From Chloromonas sp. AAM2 (Eukaryota; Chlorophyta; Chlorophyceae; Chlamydomonadales; Chlamydomonadaceae), in the NCBI GenBank assembly GCA_004335635.1, contig QAXH01006368.1, positions 1-64,000 of the forward strand: a DNA stretch of 64,000 bases. The letters are read 5' to 3'. This document shows, piece by piece, positions 11,066-23,071 of this stretch. Each line of letters begins with the position of its first letter. The stretch's first letter is position 1. Made by a program: the position numbers and the translations under genes. The notes under the pieces were generated by a model, which was not told the origin of the DNA, did no database searches, and worked only from the letters and a program-made list of their open reading frames with translations.

Positions 11066-14000
11066 TTACGAGGGCGCGCCGAGGTAGGAGCTCAACCGCA
11101 AGAGGTCGGAGAAAACGCCGCCAGCTGTAACGTCAGCGCCAGCGCCGGGGCCGCGCACAATCAGCGGCTGCTTGGTGTACCGCTTGGTGGTGAACGCAAT
11201 GATGTTGTCTGAGCCTACCAGCTGAGCGAACGGATGCGTGCTTGGGTAGCGCTTCAACTCAACGCTGCCCTTGCCAGACTGCGCACAACAACAAGCAGAG
11301 CGCAGCATCATGATCATGCCAAGAACACGGTGTAACATTTTCCATGCAGGAGAAGGCCTGATAAGGAACACAAGCAAGCTGCAGTTACTCAGTATGCACA
11401 GCTGCCGCATTCCACTGATGTACGCAAGCATTATGGTGAGCAATTAACACCCTGGGTTCTGACATCTGACAAAACGCAACGCATTCTGATAACGCGCTAA
11501 CCTAACGTCATCTGTGCTGTGAAAACGACCACGGTATGCAATGCGCTGGCGCTGCGCCCTACCTGCACATCCACTACGCCAACATATCGCAGCACCTCGC
11601 TGGCAGCCTGCGCCTCCTTCAACTTGACGTCCATCTCAGCGTCAAAGTTGGGCAGGCCTGCCATGTACTCAGCCGCAGATGGCAGGGCCCTCAGGGGCGC
11701 GGGCACCAGGGACTCTATGGGAATGTCGGACAGCTCAATAGTCAGCCCGCACTCGCGCGCGAGGATGGCGACCTTGCGTGCCACGTCTGTGCCGTTGAGG
11801 TCATCACGTGGGTCGGGCTCAGTGAAACCGCTTGCCTTGGCGTCCTTAACGATCTCGCTAAAGGGTCGGCCGTCGCCGTATGTGTTGAAGATGTAGGAAA
11901 GGGTGCCGGAGAAGACGCCCTCTATCCTCTGCACCTTGTCACCGGTCTCTATCAAGTGCTTGAGGGTGCCCATGATGGGGAGACCCGCACCCACAGTGCC
12001 CTGCACGCATCGGCACCGCCACACGACCGGCAACTCAGGGGACACTCAGCACGAACGGTCACGGAACGTTGAGGCAAGATGTGAGCACGAGTGGTATGCT
12101 GCTTTGGATGCACACAGTCCCAACACTCTCACTAAGCAGCACAACTGCTGTCCATACACAATCACTGCGTGCTATCCCAGCGCACTACCATGTGCACATA
12201 TGAGGCTGGCTTACCGCAGAGAAAAACCATGCCTCACCTCATAGAAGAAGTGAATGTACGATTCCCTGCCTAGCTTCTTGACTGCCTGGTACTGCTCCAA
12301 CGGCCCTGAGCCCAGCTTCTTGTTTGGCGTGATGATGTGAATACCCTGGCTCATCCAAGGCAGGTACTGCTGGGCTGGCACATCAGACGCAGTGCAGTCG
12401 ACGATGGCGCGGTTGGGAATGTAGGACGCGGCGAGGAAGTCACCGAACACCTTGAGATCAGCGGGCCTCGAGTGCTCTGCTAGCTCCTCCTTCCACCGCT
12501 CCAAGTCCACGCCCTTCTCACGCAGCACCATCTGCTTGCTGGTGGCAATGCCAAGGATGCGAAGATCCACACCAAACTCACGCCTAAGGATCTGTGCCTG
12601 ATCCCGCAGCTGATCGAGCAGAGCGCCACCGATAAGGCCAGGGCCCACCAATCCAATGCCGATGGGAGTGGGTGTGAGGTAGAAGCGTGAATGGACTGCC
12701 CGCAGTGCCCGCTCGCTGTCCTTCTGTTCGATGAGCACAGTGATGTTGTATTCCGAGCTGCCCTGCGCAATGGCCTTGATGTTGACATTGGCCTTCGCCA
12801 GCGCAGCCATCATGGTTGCCGCCACTCCCTTTCGCGCCACCATGCCCTGTCCCACCGCCGCCAGCACACAGCAGTCATCAATCTTCTGCACGCAGCTGAC
12901 GCGCCCTGCTGCAATTGAGTCTTTGAACCTTTTCTGTAGCACTGCCACGGCTGCCTCGCCGTCTGCTGCCTTGACAGCGAAGCAGATGGACTGTTCGCTG
13001 GAGGCCTGGCTGATCATGATGACGTTGATGTTGGCGTCCCGAACGGTGCCAAAGATAGTGCTGGCTATACCCGGCACGCCCACCATGCCAGTGCCCTGCA
13101 ACCAGCATCAATGAACACAAGGGGTCGAGTGAGGAACAGACGCAACGCATAGGCAGAAGCAGTGAGAGCCAGCAGGGCCACTCTTGGACAAGCTGTCCTT
13201 CTATACATCTTCTCAATAGGCAGTGGGCAAAGGCGGGCAGTAATCAGACAGGCAGCAACTTGAATGCAGTACACACCCATGACCCAGGTCAGAATGGTGA
13301 AGCTGCCTGCACTGGCCCAGGACCGACTGATAAAGCGCAGCAGCTACCCACACACACGAGCCTGGGTCTAAGGGCAGCCCTACAGACGTGCCCTGTCGCC
13401 TCACCTCCACGTTGATCAGTGTCACGTAGTCGATGGTTGCAAAGCCCTTGACCGTGTTCTTGCCCTGCCAAACCTCAACGTCAGTGGCAAAGTCGCTCAC
13501 GCGAGTGCCTACACAATAAAACCATGAGCACCACAAATGACATGAGCAAGGCTGTGCTGCCCTTCTGGAGCCTAGATAAGCATCAAGCACATGGTGCCGA
13601 CCATGGCAAACATATCATCCAAGGCCAAGGCAGACCATACCGCCATTCGCATTGCACTGGCATGCCACAGCACTATGGCTACACCAATGCTCATCCGCTG
13701 TCATGTGCGCCTAAGCCATGTATGGTAAACAGGTGTGACCTGTTCCCGTGTGCGGCCAACGCACCTGGTGTTTGCAAGTTGAAGAAGTTGCGGATGCTAA
13801 TCGGGATGTGGTACTTCATGGCCGGCAGCGTCGTGCGCGGGTGCAACACGTTGGCTCCGAAGTAGCTGAGCTCCCATGCCTCGTGGTAGGTCATGCTGGG
13901 CAGGCACACTGCCTCGGGCACCTTGCGCGGGTCAGCGCTATACACGCCGTCCACATCGGTCCAGATGGTGATGTGGCCGGAGCGGAACAGGGAGCCGAGG

Positions 14001-15497
14001 ATGGTGGCGCTGAAGTCGCTGCCGTTGCGCTTCAGGGTGGTGGCCTGGCCCTGCACGCCCGGGAACAGCACTATGCCTGTGCTCAGCTGTTCCCAACAAC
14101 ATTAGCAGCCAACTTCAACTGACAGCCTTGTGTGCTTGTAACAAATTGCATGTGACACTGTGGCTGCATTCCTAGTCTAGGCGCAGACACAATCGTTCAG
14201 TGACAGCTATGCTGCTTGCACGTTCACAGTTGGTACCAGCTGCACTAGCATCTTTGGGTGGCTATCAGGTGCATACCTGCTTGTTCTTGGCGATGAAGCC
14301 AGTGGCCACCACAATAGAGGGGTTGCCATGGTTGGTGAACCAGGTGTCCAGCTTCGTGTTGCTGGCGCCTTCCACCAGGTCCACGCCCCCGTCATTGGTG
14401 GGCTGCACCACGATCACATCACGCGTGTCCATGAACCTGCGTGGATACCAACACGGAATGATCAGTAATGTTGTGAAATGTTGTTGATAATATTGATAAT
14501 ATTGTTGAACTGCAGTGTCAGGAGGAGGATGCTATCATTGTTGAACTGCAGCGTCATGGCTGCACAGTCTCCCAATAGCCTGCCTGACAGTCGTTGTAGG
14601 GCAGCGCATGCACCTGACACCGCAGCAAGGGCACATGCTAACTGTGTAGTGCCCATGCCGGGCGGTTTGCAACCCAACACTTTGCAACCCAACACACCGC
14701 ACGTCTGCTCCAAGCTGCTTGCAGCATAGGGAAAAGAGTTGTGCGCTCCACAGCTCGCCATGCCCAACCACATAGTCGGAAAAAGCCTCCGTGGACATGC
14801 CAGCTGCATGGCAGTCAATCCAGATGAGTGAGAATAAAAACATCTGCATGACAGCCTTTGAACGGAGCATCTGTAACCAAACGGGTGCTTGCATGCACGT
14901 ACCAATGCTCATGGCTTGAAGCATAGCCTTGAGGTTGGCCATGTCATCCAGCAAGCGTGACACAAAGCCTGTCAACTCGGGTGTCTGGCCCAGCAAATGC
15001 TTGGCTGTCTCTACATGCTTGTCCTGGAGGGCTGTCAGGTCGAGCAAGAAGGCTGCATCCGACTTTGATGCACGCTTGATCATGTCAAGAATCACATCCG
15101 TGACCTTGAGCGGCGAGGTAGCATGGCTGCCCATGGCGGACACAACGACCACCTTGTTGTCTCCTGGTTCCTTGACGATCAGCTCGGCTGCTGCCTTGAT
15201 GCGCTCAGCAGTAGCCATGCAGGTGCCGCCAAACTTGTGTACCTGCCAATGCGCGCCCCGCTCGAACTGATCGCCCGCAGCTGAACGCTCTTGCACCAAG
15301 ACAGAACTGACACGCAGGGGACGCCGGGATCTGCCTGCTGTGTGCGACCGGCATGGCGATGGGGAGGGCGGGGGGGCTGCGCAGGGGACAACTGGAACGT
15401 CTGGTACGCGATGCTGGGGCCCCGCAACAACTGATTTCAGAGGAATGGCCTGACGTACGCCCAATCCAGCAGCAAGGCCGCTCCTGTTGAGAAGCAT
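11066..15497 (-). CDS. Bifunctional aspartokinase / homoserine dehydrogenase, plastid-type
   Basis: Catalyses the first and third steps of the aspartate pathway to threonine, methionine and isoleucine. Eight exons join in frame: 14903-15497, 14698-14803, 14277-14436, 13765-14086, 13405-13508, 12238-13095, 11563-12000 and 11066-11278, giving 931 residues, close to the usual plant length. Order: an Arg/Ser/Pro-rich leader (about 1-82), probably a plastid transit peptide; aspartokinase (VHKFGGTC at 86-93, then VVGHGELWSAQ, TTLKRNGSDFSA and WTDVDGVYSADPRK); two ACT modules (ISQASSEQS and AIAQGSSEYNI), the usual site of threonine feedback; then homoserine dehydrogenase (IGLVGPGLIGGALLDQ for NADP, TPNKKLGSGP, EGVFSGTLSYIFN, FTEPDPRDDLNGTDVARK). 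It ends RLSSYLGAPS and a TAA stop. The start is the ATG at 15497; the frame is open further upstream, so a longer leader cannot be excluded. All motifs look intact. Confidence 0.96.
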
Positions 15498-17538
15498 CCC
15501 GCCTACGGCTGCAGGATACTGATGGCGGGCGGCAGAGCGGTGGCCCTGTACGCGCGATCGATGCTGCCACTGCAGCCACAGAAAGGGACAGTGCGCCAAC
15601 TGCTTGCCTGTCTTCCGGCGCTACGGTCGGCCACGTGCAGCGGTTTTCGTGGCAGCTCACAACACCTGTCAGTATCAGGACACAAACATTGCCATTGTCC
15701 TGAAAAATCCTTGGCGACGTGTGTATGTCAGGAGGCATGCATGGCATCACAGTCACTTGCTTGGACTGGGTTGCCATGTCTGGCAGTCCAAGGTAATACA
15801 TGATCCTCATCTGATGGGCGTGACGAGAGACTAGCTGCCCTTCACAACGAGTTGCTTTCATCATTTCCATTACAGCTGGAAACACGTCCAGCAAGCTCTG
15901 GACAGAAATCCAGACGTCAAGTTGCATTACTGACTGCGTGCCAGCAATTGATACGTACCAACGGGGTGCGCCTGTTTTCACAGAGCTTGAATGCTGCTCT
16001 GCAAGTGGGCTAGCTGAAAATTCTTTCAAAAATCATGCAAGACTTCCAGGTACCTCTTTAGGCCTTCCTGTTGAATCCCTTGTGTGATAGAGCACACGCT
16101 ACCGTACGTCACCTGACACCAGTATGTGTTGCAACTAGCCTCAATGACAAGTAGAATAGCAGGTGAGCACGCACCTCGGCGTCAGAAATCCAATGCCCCC
16201 GCCTGAGGCTGGAGCCCTTGTCCAATGCGAGTCGCCAATTTCATTACCTCTAGAAGGATGCACTACTGCACTATTAAAGCCAAGAGCTGATCGCCATGTC
16301 CGGTGAAAGACTGTTGCAGACACGAAATTGATTCCAAGCAGAAAGGACGGAAGATATGCCCTTTGCCAATATTTGGATGGGCTTGGGCCAGATGAGCTGC
16401 CTGCGCGGCCCGGTAATTTCTCCCCTTTACATGCGAGTAGCAGTGCATTCGATGTTTGCAGCATCGAGCCATTTGCGATGACGTGCTTCCTTCCCTCCTT
16501 GTAATTGGATGGACAGCAATTTTTCCAGTCGTTACTGTTGGAATAAAACACATCATTAGACAGCACACATGTACAGCCTACTTCGGGTGGAGCATAAATG
16601 GTGCATCTGGCTAGAGCACTTGAAAACTCCTGGAGCAGTGATGAACTTGGCCATCAAACCAATCAAATGGTGCGAGTATCATGTGTTTGGCTGCAGGCAT
16701 GGACAGGACATGTTGTGCCTTTGCACCGTCAGGATTGCCTGTGTTGCCAGCCGGACTGAACGTAGTGATGCTGGATGCCATTCAAGGCGCGTAAGTACAG
16801 TTCCCTGGGCCAGAGAGCGTCCGTGCGGCATAACATCACCAGTAGAGTGACCCCTCGACCCGGAGGTACATGACTTGGAATAACATGATGAGAGAGCTAG
16901 ACCACTAGCACATGAGGGAGTTACCGCCACCACAGCAGCAGCTGCTGAAGGGTGTGCCTGCGTATAAGGTCCTCAACCTGCAGGCGATACTGGCACCCAC
17001 ATGCAGGTGCGACACAGCACCCAGGATACCCCTGCATTGCATGTGGCTCGTATGCACCATGTTGAACAGCGGTTCCCTCTCAAAGCTCAACTACTCCAGA
17101 AATAAGTGTTGGGCCGAGTTCGACGCCAGGAATGAATGATGAGTATACACAGAAGCTCCCATATAATATGAATGCACAATCTCATGACACAGCAGCTAGC
17201 TGGCCATGATGCCTGTCCTTGCATACTTTGCCAGCCGACTGGCAAACAACTCCCAGCTTGCCTGGTCTGCAACAATACACGTTCGTGCGTTTCCTTTGAG
17301 TCACGTTTTTCACGCATCCGTCATGTCGTTCCGTCACGGTCCAGCTGCGATGCACTGCGCCCCAGCTTCGCAATCACTGACAAAAGCTGGCGAGTGCTGG
17401 TGCTGCACTCCCCCTTTCATCTGTGAGCTTGGTTGCATCATCAGATTGTTGCAAATCACGTCCTAGACGTCCTATTGAGAAGCCATTTCCAGCTGGGCGG
17501 CTTCATCATACTTTGAGGGTGGACAGCGCTGTCAGCAA
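15498..17538. other. 2-kb intergenic region between divergent genes
   Basis: Holds the upstream regions of the aspartokinase and PRPP synthetase genes. A repeat block at about 16357-16512 matches parts of 9596-9661 and 9880-9945. No gene supported. Confidence 0.55.
16450..16512 (+). repeat. Dispersed repeat, TTGGACGTGCTTC family
   Basis: A diverged copy with GATGTTTGCAGCATCGAG and ACGTGCTTCC. The preceding 90 bases (CCTGCCTGCGCGGCCCGGTAAT) match 9915-9945, so this family is composite or longer than the core. Confidence 0.55.
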
Positions 17539-20042
17539 ATGCTGGGAGCGGCTTCCAGGCCGGTAACGGCTGGTACACCATCGCCAACAGGCCCGGGGTT
17601 TCCCGGCGCGCAGCAGATTGGTCGCAGTCGCATCGCGCCTACAATCACATTGCACCCACCGCAGCCTTCTACATCCCAGCGCGCACATTCAATCGTAGCC
17701 CAAGTTGCCTCCGTCAGACCCCGCTTTGCTGACACTATGCCCAGCCCTCGCACCAGCGGTTCTGGAAATGCACCGCCCACATTAGCAAGTGGCGAGGACT
17801 ACCGTATTCAAGCCAATGTGGAGGTGGCTCAAATACCGCTGCAGTTGCGCAAAAACTGCGTGTTGTTCTACACGAATGACATGGAGGACTTGGCCAAAAA
17901 GGTCGCAGCCCAAGCCGGCGGCAACATCGAGCTTGGCAAGATCCGCTGGCGGTGAGTGCACGCGTGTATCTCATGCGCAGTAGCGGCTGGTGCGGCGGCA
18001 TCATGCATGATCCGGGCCTTGTCACGTTTGTTCAACGCAACCTCTCATGCAGGAAGTTTGCTGACGGCTTTCCCGACCTCTTCGTTGAGGATGCACTGCG
18101 TATCCGCAATCAGCACGTCGCCTTTTTGGCGTCATTCCACAACCCTTCGGTGATTTTTGAACAAATCAGCGTCATCTACGCTCTGCCACGCCTATTTGTC
18201 GGCTCCTTCACTCTGGTACTGCCCTTCTTTCCCACTGGAACATTGGAAAGGGTGGGTACAAGCTGGCATACGACATGACGGCCTGGGCGGCTAGGCACAC
18301 GCTTGGCACAGTTTGCACATCCCAAAAGCAGGAGAATTGGTAGTTGCAGTGTTGTATACCTCGTAAGGCTGTTTAATGTTGCATGCCTCATGCTGCACGC
18401 CTGCAGGTGGAAACCGAAGGAGATGTTGCTACAGCTTTCACACTAGCGCGTATCTTGTCCAACGTGCCTCCTTCCCGGGGGGGCCCAACCAGCCTTGTGA
18501 TCTTTGACATCCATGCGCTACAGGTATGTCGCAGTGCAGCACTCTATGCATGAAGGAGGGCTGCGTTCACCAGTGTGCCTGACAGTGCTGTATGCCGATC
18601 AAGAGTTGTGCACTTGTATCACTGCTCCATGTTGCATACTTGCTTTTTTTGTGCCCAGGAACGTTTCTACTTTGGTGATGCTGTGCTTCCCTTGTTCGAG
18701 AGCGGCATTCCCCTACTTCTTGACCGTTTGGCGCAGCTACCCGACAGAGAGAATGTGAGTGTGCAGGCCAGCATTTCAGTTGCATCCCACTGCAGCCAGC
18801 TGTGCCAAATTCATGTGATTTAAGCCGGCGTGTGTTCGTGCTGTGTCGCAGATCACTATTGCATACCCAGACGAGGGTGCTTGGAAACGTTTTCATTATC
18901 AGTTCAAGAAGGAGGGGTTTCCTGAGGTGCGTGCGGTTCACCATAACTGCTCCTATGGGTTCAAGAGTGTGCGCATGCTGGCAGTCGTGATAGTGTTGCC
19001 TGTCTCATCCGGCCATACTTGAAGTGCAGCCTGCCAGTTCGCTGTTCATGGCCTTGTCTGGCATGAAAGCAGCCGTTTGGAACTTATGGTCGATCTGTGC
19101 ATGATCCAGATCATGTCTCCGGTGTGGCTGTTGCAGATCATTTGCACCAAGGTGCGGGACGGCGCCAAGCGGCTGGTTCAGATCAAGGAGGGCGACCCCA
19201 AGGGACGGCACGTGGTCATTGTGGACGACCTTGTACAGTCAGGCGGTACTCTTATTGAGTGCCACAACGTTCTAGAAAAATGTGGTGCCAGGCATGGTAA
19301 GTTCATGTACTGCTTCCAGACTGCGCCATGGCTTGAGTGGTTGGGCGTGCGTGCAAGGCCAGCTGACTTACAGAACTTTCTCGTGTCGTTCATCGTTTTC
19401 CATTTTACACAAGCATTCCAACGTCCAAAATCTAAAACCTTTCTTGAACCATCCTAAAACCGTCCTGAAACCATTCTAGAACCAACAAGACGAAAACAAA
19501 CGAAGTCTGTCGAAACCTGGTAATTTGCTGATTCAATTAAGAAGCGTCCGCTAGGAAAACAATGGAACATGCGAGGATTGGAATTTGAGCGTCTGGGTGT
19601 GGCTTGCTGCTGCAGTGAGTGCGTATGTGACACACGGCGTTTTCCCCAACTTTAGCTGGATGAAGTTCAAGGCAGACACAGGAGGTGAGTGGCTTGCTTG
19701 GCAAAGCAGCCTGAGTGCATGCAAGGAGTGGCATGACCTGACCAGACCCACTTTCAAACATGCTACCAGGAAACATGCAAGGATTTACGTGGCGTGGCCA
19801 TGCACAGGCTGATCAGACAGCTCAAGCTCAGCTCAAGGAAATGGCTGTTGCGAGTGATTCACGTGTGTGTGTGTGTGTGTGAGTGTGTGTGTGTGTGTGT
19901 GCGCGCAGCGGGCGCATGCGATGGCTTCCGATACTTCTGGATGACGGACAGTTGCCCACAGACAGTGCGGGACATTGTTGGCAAGGCCCCCTTTGAGGTG
20001 CTCTCGCTAGCGGCACCCATCTCTCAGGCACTACAGATTTGA
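17539..20042 (+). CDS. Ribose-phosphate pyrophosphokinase (PRPP synthetase), plant PRS3/4-like
   Basis: Makes 5-phosphoribosyl-1-pyrophosphate from ribose 5-phosphate and ATP for nucleotide, histidine and tryptophan synthesis. Eight exons join in frame: 17539-17951, 18053-18251, 18407-18523, 18659-18754, 18852-18926, 19137-19296, 19616-19684 and 19909-20042, giving 420 residues. The first 80 residues are Ser/Pro/Ala-rich and look like an organelle leader. The catalytic part follows: [63 protein letters not shown], the PRPP-binding loop [14 protein letters not shown] (residues 326-339), [11 protein letters not shown], and the C-terminal [17 protein letters not shown]. The C-terminal half matches the plant PRS3/4 branch. 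The last intron ends in a long TG repeat placed directly at the acceptor. Confidence 0.94.
19863..19908 (+). repeat. TG microsatellite abutting a 3' splice site
   Basis: About 38 bases of alternating TG with one GAG interruption, then GCGCGCAG and the last PRPP-synthetase exon at 19909. It takes the place of a normal polypyrimidine tract. Confidence 0.9.
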
Positions 20043-20499
20043 CCTGATGTGGCACTCGACACCTCCACTGGATAGCGGCTTGCGCGTCAGACAGATTCTC
20101 ATGGGCATCCTGGGACTTCCAAGTCTGGAGCCATATTCAACTGGCATCTATCCATAACAGTGGTGTGGCTCAGAAGTGACGGGCTGCGAGCGTGTGCCCT
20201 GCACACAGTGCCAGGGTGCAGGCACTTTCGAACATCAGAACTTCGGCACTCTTATTCTTTCAACCTTTCTCGTTTGCTGACCCTTGGTGTGGCTATGAGC
20301 TCGTTGGTGACTGCCCTTCTTGTTGACTAGCAGCAGGAATTTGCTGCTTTTGTGGTAACTACCAGCGCGTTCTGCGGTTGACTGCGGTACGTGTGAAGTT
20401 TGTAGATCGAGTGGGATTGGCTGCCTTCATCAGAAATGACAACGTCGTATAGACTTTTAACGCTTTAGTCGGATGGCGGCAGGGTTTCTATGTACGCCA

Positions 20500-20560
20500 A
20501 TACAGTGACATGCCCTGTTTCCAATCGTCTCAGTATCCGATCAGGTTATAGGGTTGATTT
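20500..20560 (+). repeat. Dispersed repeat, CAGTATCCGAT...TATAGGGTTGA family
   Basis: Matches 51872-51932 with the same order of blocks: ACATGCCCT, AATCGTCTCAGTATCCGAT and TATAGGGTTGA. Confidence 0.65.
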
Positions 20561-20597
20561 CCTGCTGCTGCTGGGCAGCTTGCTTGCTTTTATTACG

Positions 20598-20800
20598 TGC
20601 AAAAAAGAAGTTTGCCAGTTCTGTGACAGTTTGTGTGAATAGGTCTGTCATTCCGCCAGCAACCATTGTGTGTCAGCAAAACATGTGTGTGTGTATGTGT
20701 GTGTGTGCGTTTGTTTGTGTGTGTGAATCGCACATGGGGTGAACAGCGGAGAATCACACACAACAATTGTCCCAGAACTGGCAAACATCTTTTTTTTCTG
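20598..20800. mobile_element. Small inverted-repeat element (MITE-like), about 200 bp
   Basis: The left end reads A-run + GAAGTTTGCCAGTTCTGTGACA; the right end, on the opposite strand, reads AAAGATGTTTGCCAGTTCTGGGACAATTG. The interior is mostly TG repeat and has no coding capacity. Target duplication not resolved. Confidence 0.7.
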
Positions 20801-21137
20801 TTCCCAAACAGCGAGACACGCCTTGTTTGCACACCCAGCTTCAACAGGGCGACAGGGCTGTTCAACACACTCTCTGCTAGCCTGATGTAATCACTGTAAC
20901 AGTAGAGTCCATTGGCTCGGCCCAGAGTCACTGTCTCGATGACAGAGATTGCTTCAGTCATCTGGCTCTGACCAAGTTATCAGACATGTGTTGGAGACGT
21001 CAACTCGTGCAAATTATAAGAGGCTCAAGCTCTGTAGACATCAGCAGCCAATGCATAACCAGAAGTGAAAACATCACACTTTAGGACGCGGCGCACAGCA
21101 CATTGAGACGGGCTTCATCAACGTATTCAAAATCAAG

Positions 21138-21166
21138 AAAAGTTTGCCAGTTCTGGGACAATTCTG
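21138..21166 (+). repeat. Single terminus of the MITE-like family
   Basis: AGAAAAGTTTGCCAGTTCTG followed by GGACAATTC; no matching inverted end nearby. Confidence 0.65.
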
Positions 21167-22560
21167 GTTATGTTTGTTGCTGAATCTGTTGCTGACTCAG
21201 CTTCTTGGCAGCTCCTGGAGGTGTGTCCGCCCAGGCACGAAAGGAGCACGCGTGACAAATTTACAAGGATTGAACAACATAGCCGGCACAAACAAGGTCC
21301 AACAGGGTCCAATAGGGTCCTCAGGTTCCACACCATTGTGTCTTTTGACACTTGCAGTTCCTGTCTCTTACTTTGCTGTCCCAAAAGTGGCAATGCACCC
21401 TCTACCACAACACGCGCTGACCACCCACCTGTTCCCATGTGAAATTAATTAGTGTCTTATCAAATACACAAGTCTTGGGACTATCGCACCCATCATAAAG
21501 ATACTGCAGAATGGGCCACGTTCCTGACGTGTGGCAGCCAAAGAAGATAAAAAGTGCGACAAAACCACAAAAGACTTTATGATGGCGTGTTATGTGTCAA
21601 GGAAAGACTTTATGATGGCGTGGGACAGGTGGTAATTTGATTCGAAATAAAAAAAGCGAGTCACTCATTGCTGCATTACATGATGTAGAGAAAGTGAATT
21701 GCTTTGACAAAGTGGCTAGAGAAATCTCCCTGGTCACAGTGACCATGTCCATCTGATAGCCTGTGTGTCAGCCATACTCAATCTACAAGCCTGGCCACTG
21801 GCTCGCAGGTGCAAGTTAGCAACACCCAGTTCAGTTGGTGCCACCTGGATTGTCGCTGCACACACCAGCCATGCACTGTTGTTATCATTCAAACAGTCTT
21901 CACAATCAGCACACGACGTGCCTCAGAACCTGAAACTCGCACATCATTGCATTTTTTTGTTGACAATTGTAGCGGTGACAGGGTTGCCAACTGCTGGGCA
22001 TTTAAGGTAGGGCATCGGGAAAAACTTTGGAATTCTGTCCTGCAACTGCTTAGAAGGACCATGACAGATAAACAAACTGAAGATCTCGGCACCACTTGAA
22101 GGCCTTTCTTTCCCACCTTGCAGTCCAGCATAGAAAGACGCTGTGCAGACCAGGTGGTGGGACTCGTGCTTGTACAGCGATTCTCAAAGCAATTCGACCT
22201 TGCGAGTAATCTCCTGCCTCAGTCTCACTGTGCAGGTTTTCCAGCGTCGGCTGGCCCTTGCAAGATTATACAGTGCCCCATCACACTACTGAGCCTGTTT
22301 ACACTGTTGCTCAATGTGCAGACAGCCACTGGCAAAACTTGAGCACTTAAAATCTGCCGTTTGTGACACCTCAGCTCCTGATTGACAGTTTTGTGACAGT
22401 TTGCGTTGACCTAAGCGTTAGCTCCTGTTACTTCCAATCTCCACCTTGAGAACTGGGTCGTGCATCAAATGAGAGATCAAGTTTCAACTCTGACAATTAA
22501 TCTCCGCCACCACACCTCGTGCTGGCTCGCCTCAGCTGTTGCCCAAACACGCAATATGAC

Positions 22561-22767
22561 GAAAAAAAAGAAGTTTGCCAGTTCTGGGACAGTTCCTGAA
22601 TCTGGCACTGGAGCCGGTGTGTTTGTTGTGCGTGTGTTAAGTGGTATCATGGTTCAGAGATTGACACACACACACACACCCACACACTCTGATACACAGG
22701 TTTTTGCTGACACACACCGGTTCCAGCATCTGCCACAGGAATTGTCCCAGAACTCGCAAACTTCTGC
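22561..22767. mobile_element. Small inverted-repeat element (MITE-like), about 207 bp
   Basis: The best-preserved pair in the window. Both ends share GAAGTTTGC[C/G]AGTTCTGGGACA, then TTCCTG, and further in a CTGGA[G/A]CCGGTGTGT block, so the terminal inverted repeats reach about 55-60 bp. The middle is a CA-rich tract. Non-autonomous: no ORF. Confidence 0.78.
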
Positions 22768-23071
22768 AGTGCAGTGCAACTGCCAGGCCATAGCCATCAT
22801 CATGTGAAGGCAGGAAAAGAGCAGGGCAACAAGTGTTGTGTACGTTCAATCCCAATCCACAGCCGCCAGCATGAATCGTGTGTGCTGGCGATTTCTGTGT
22901 TGCGTGCTGCCTGTTTGCCTTCCCCGTTGTTGAGCTGCGGCAATGTTCCTTTCAATTACAATCTATGGTGTGGTGCTGCTGCTGCCGTGCGCAAGTGCCG
23001 AGCAACACTGCATGCGTGTATGGCATAGGCTCCAGATGCTGGTTTCTAGCCGTTCAATTGCGTGCCATGCG

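Larger units (their letters stand above)
20043..23071. other. 3-kb repeat-rich region between convergent genes
   Basis: Holds two paired inverted-repeat elements (20598-20800 and 22561-22767), a single terminus near 21141, a copy of the ATCCGAT...TATAGGGTTGA repeat (about 20500-20560), and a 20-base direct duplication at 21570-21589 and 21603-21622. No gene supported. Confidence 0.6.

Noticed and set aside
11519..13114. Several plus-strand ORFs over 100 residues
   Set aside because: They lie opposite the homoserine dehydrogenase exons and have no family features.
15205..16029. Minus-strand ORF of 274 residues upstream of the aspartokinase start
   Set aside because: It overlaps the transit-peptide exon in another frame and has no recognisable domain.
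20666..20961. ORFs with Val/Cys or Thr/His dipeptide runs
   Set aside because: They are translations of TG/CA microsatellite inside a MITE-like element.
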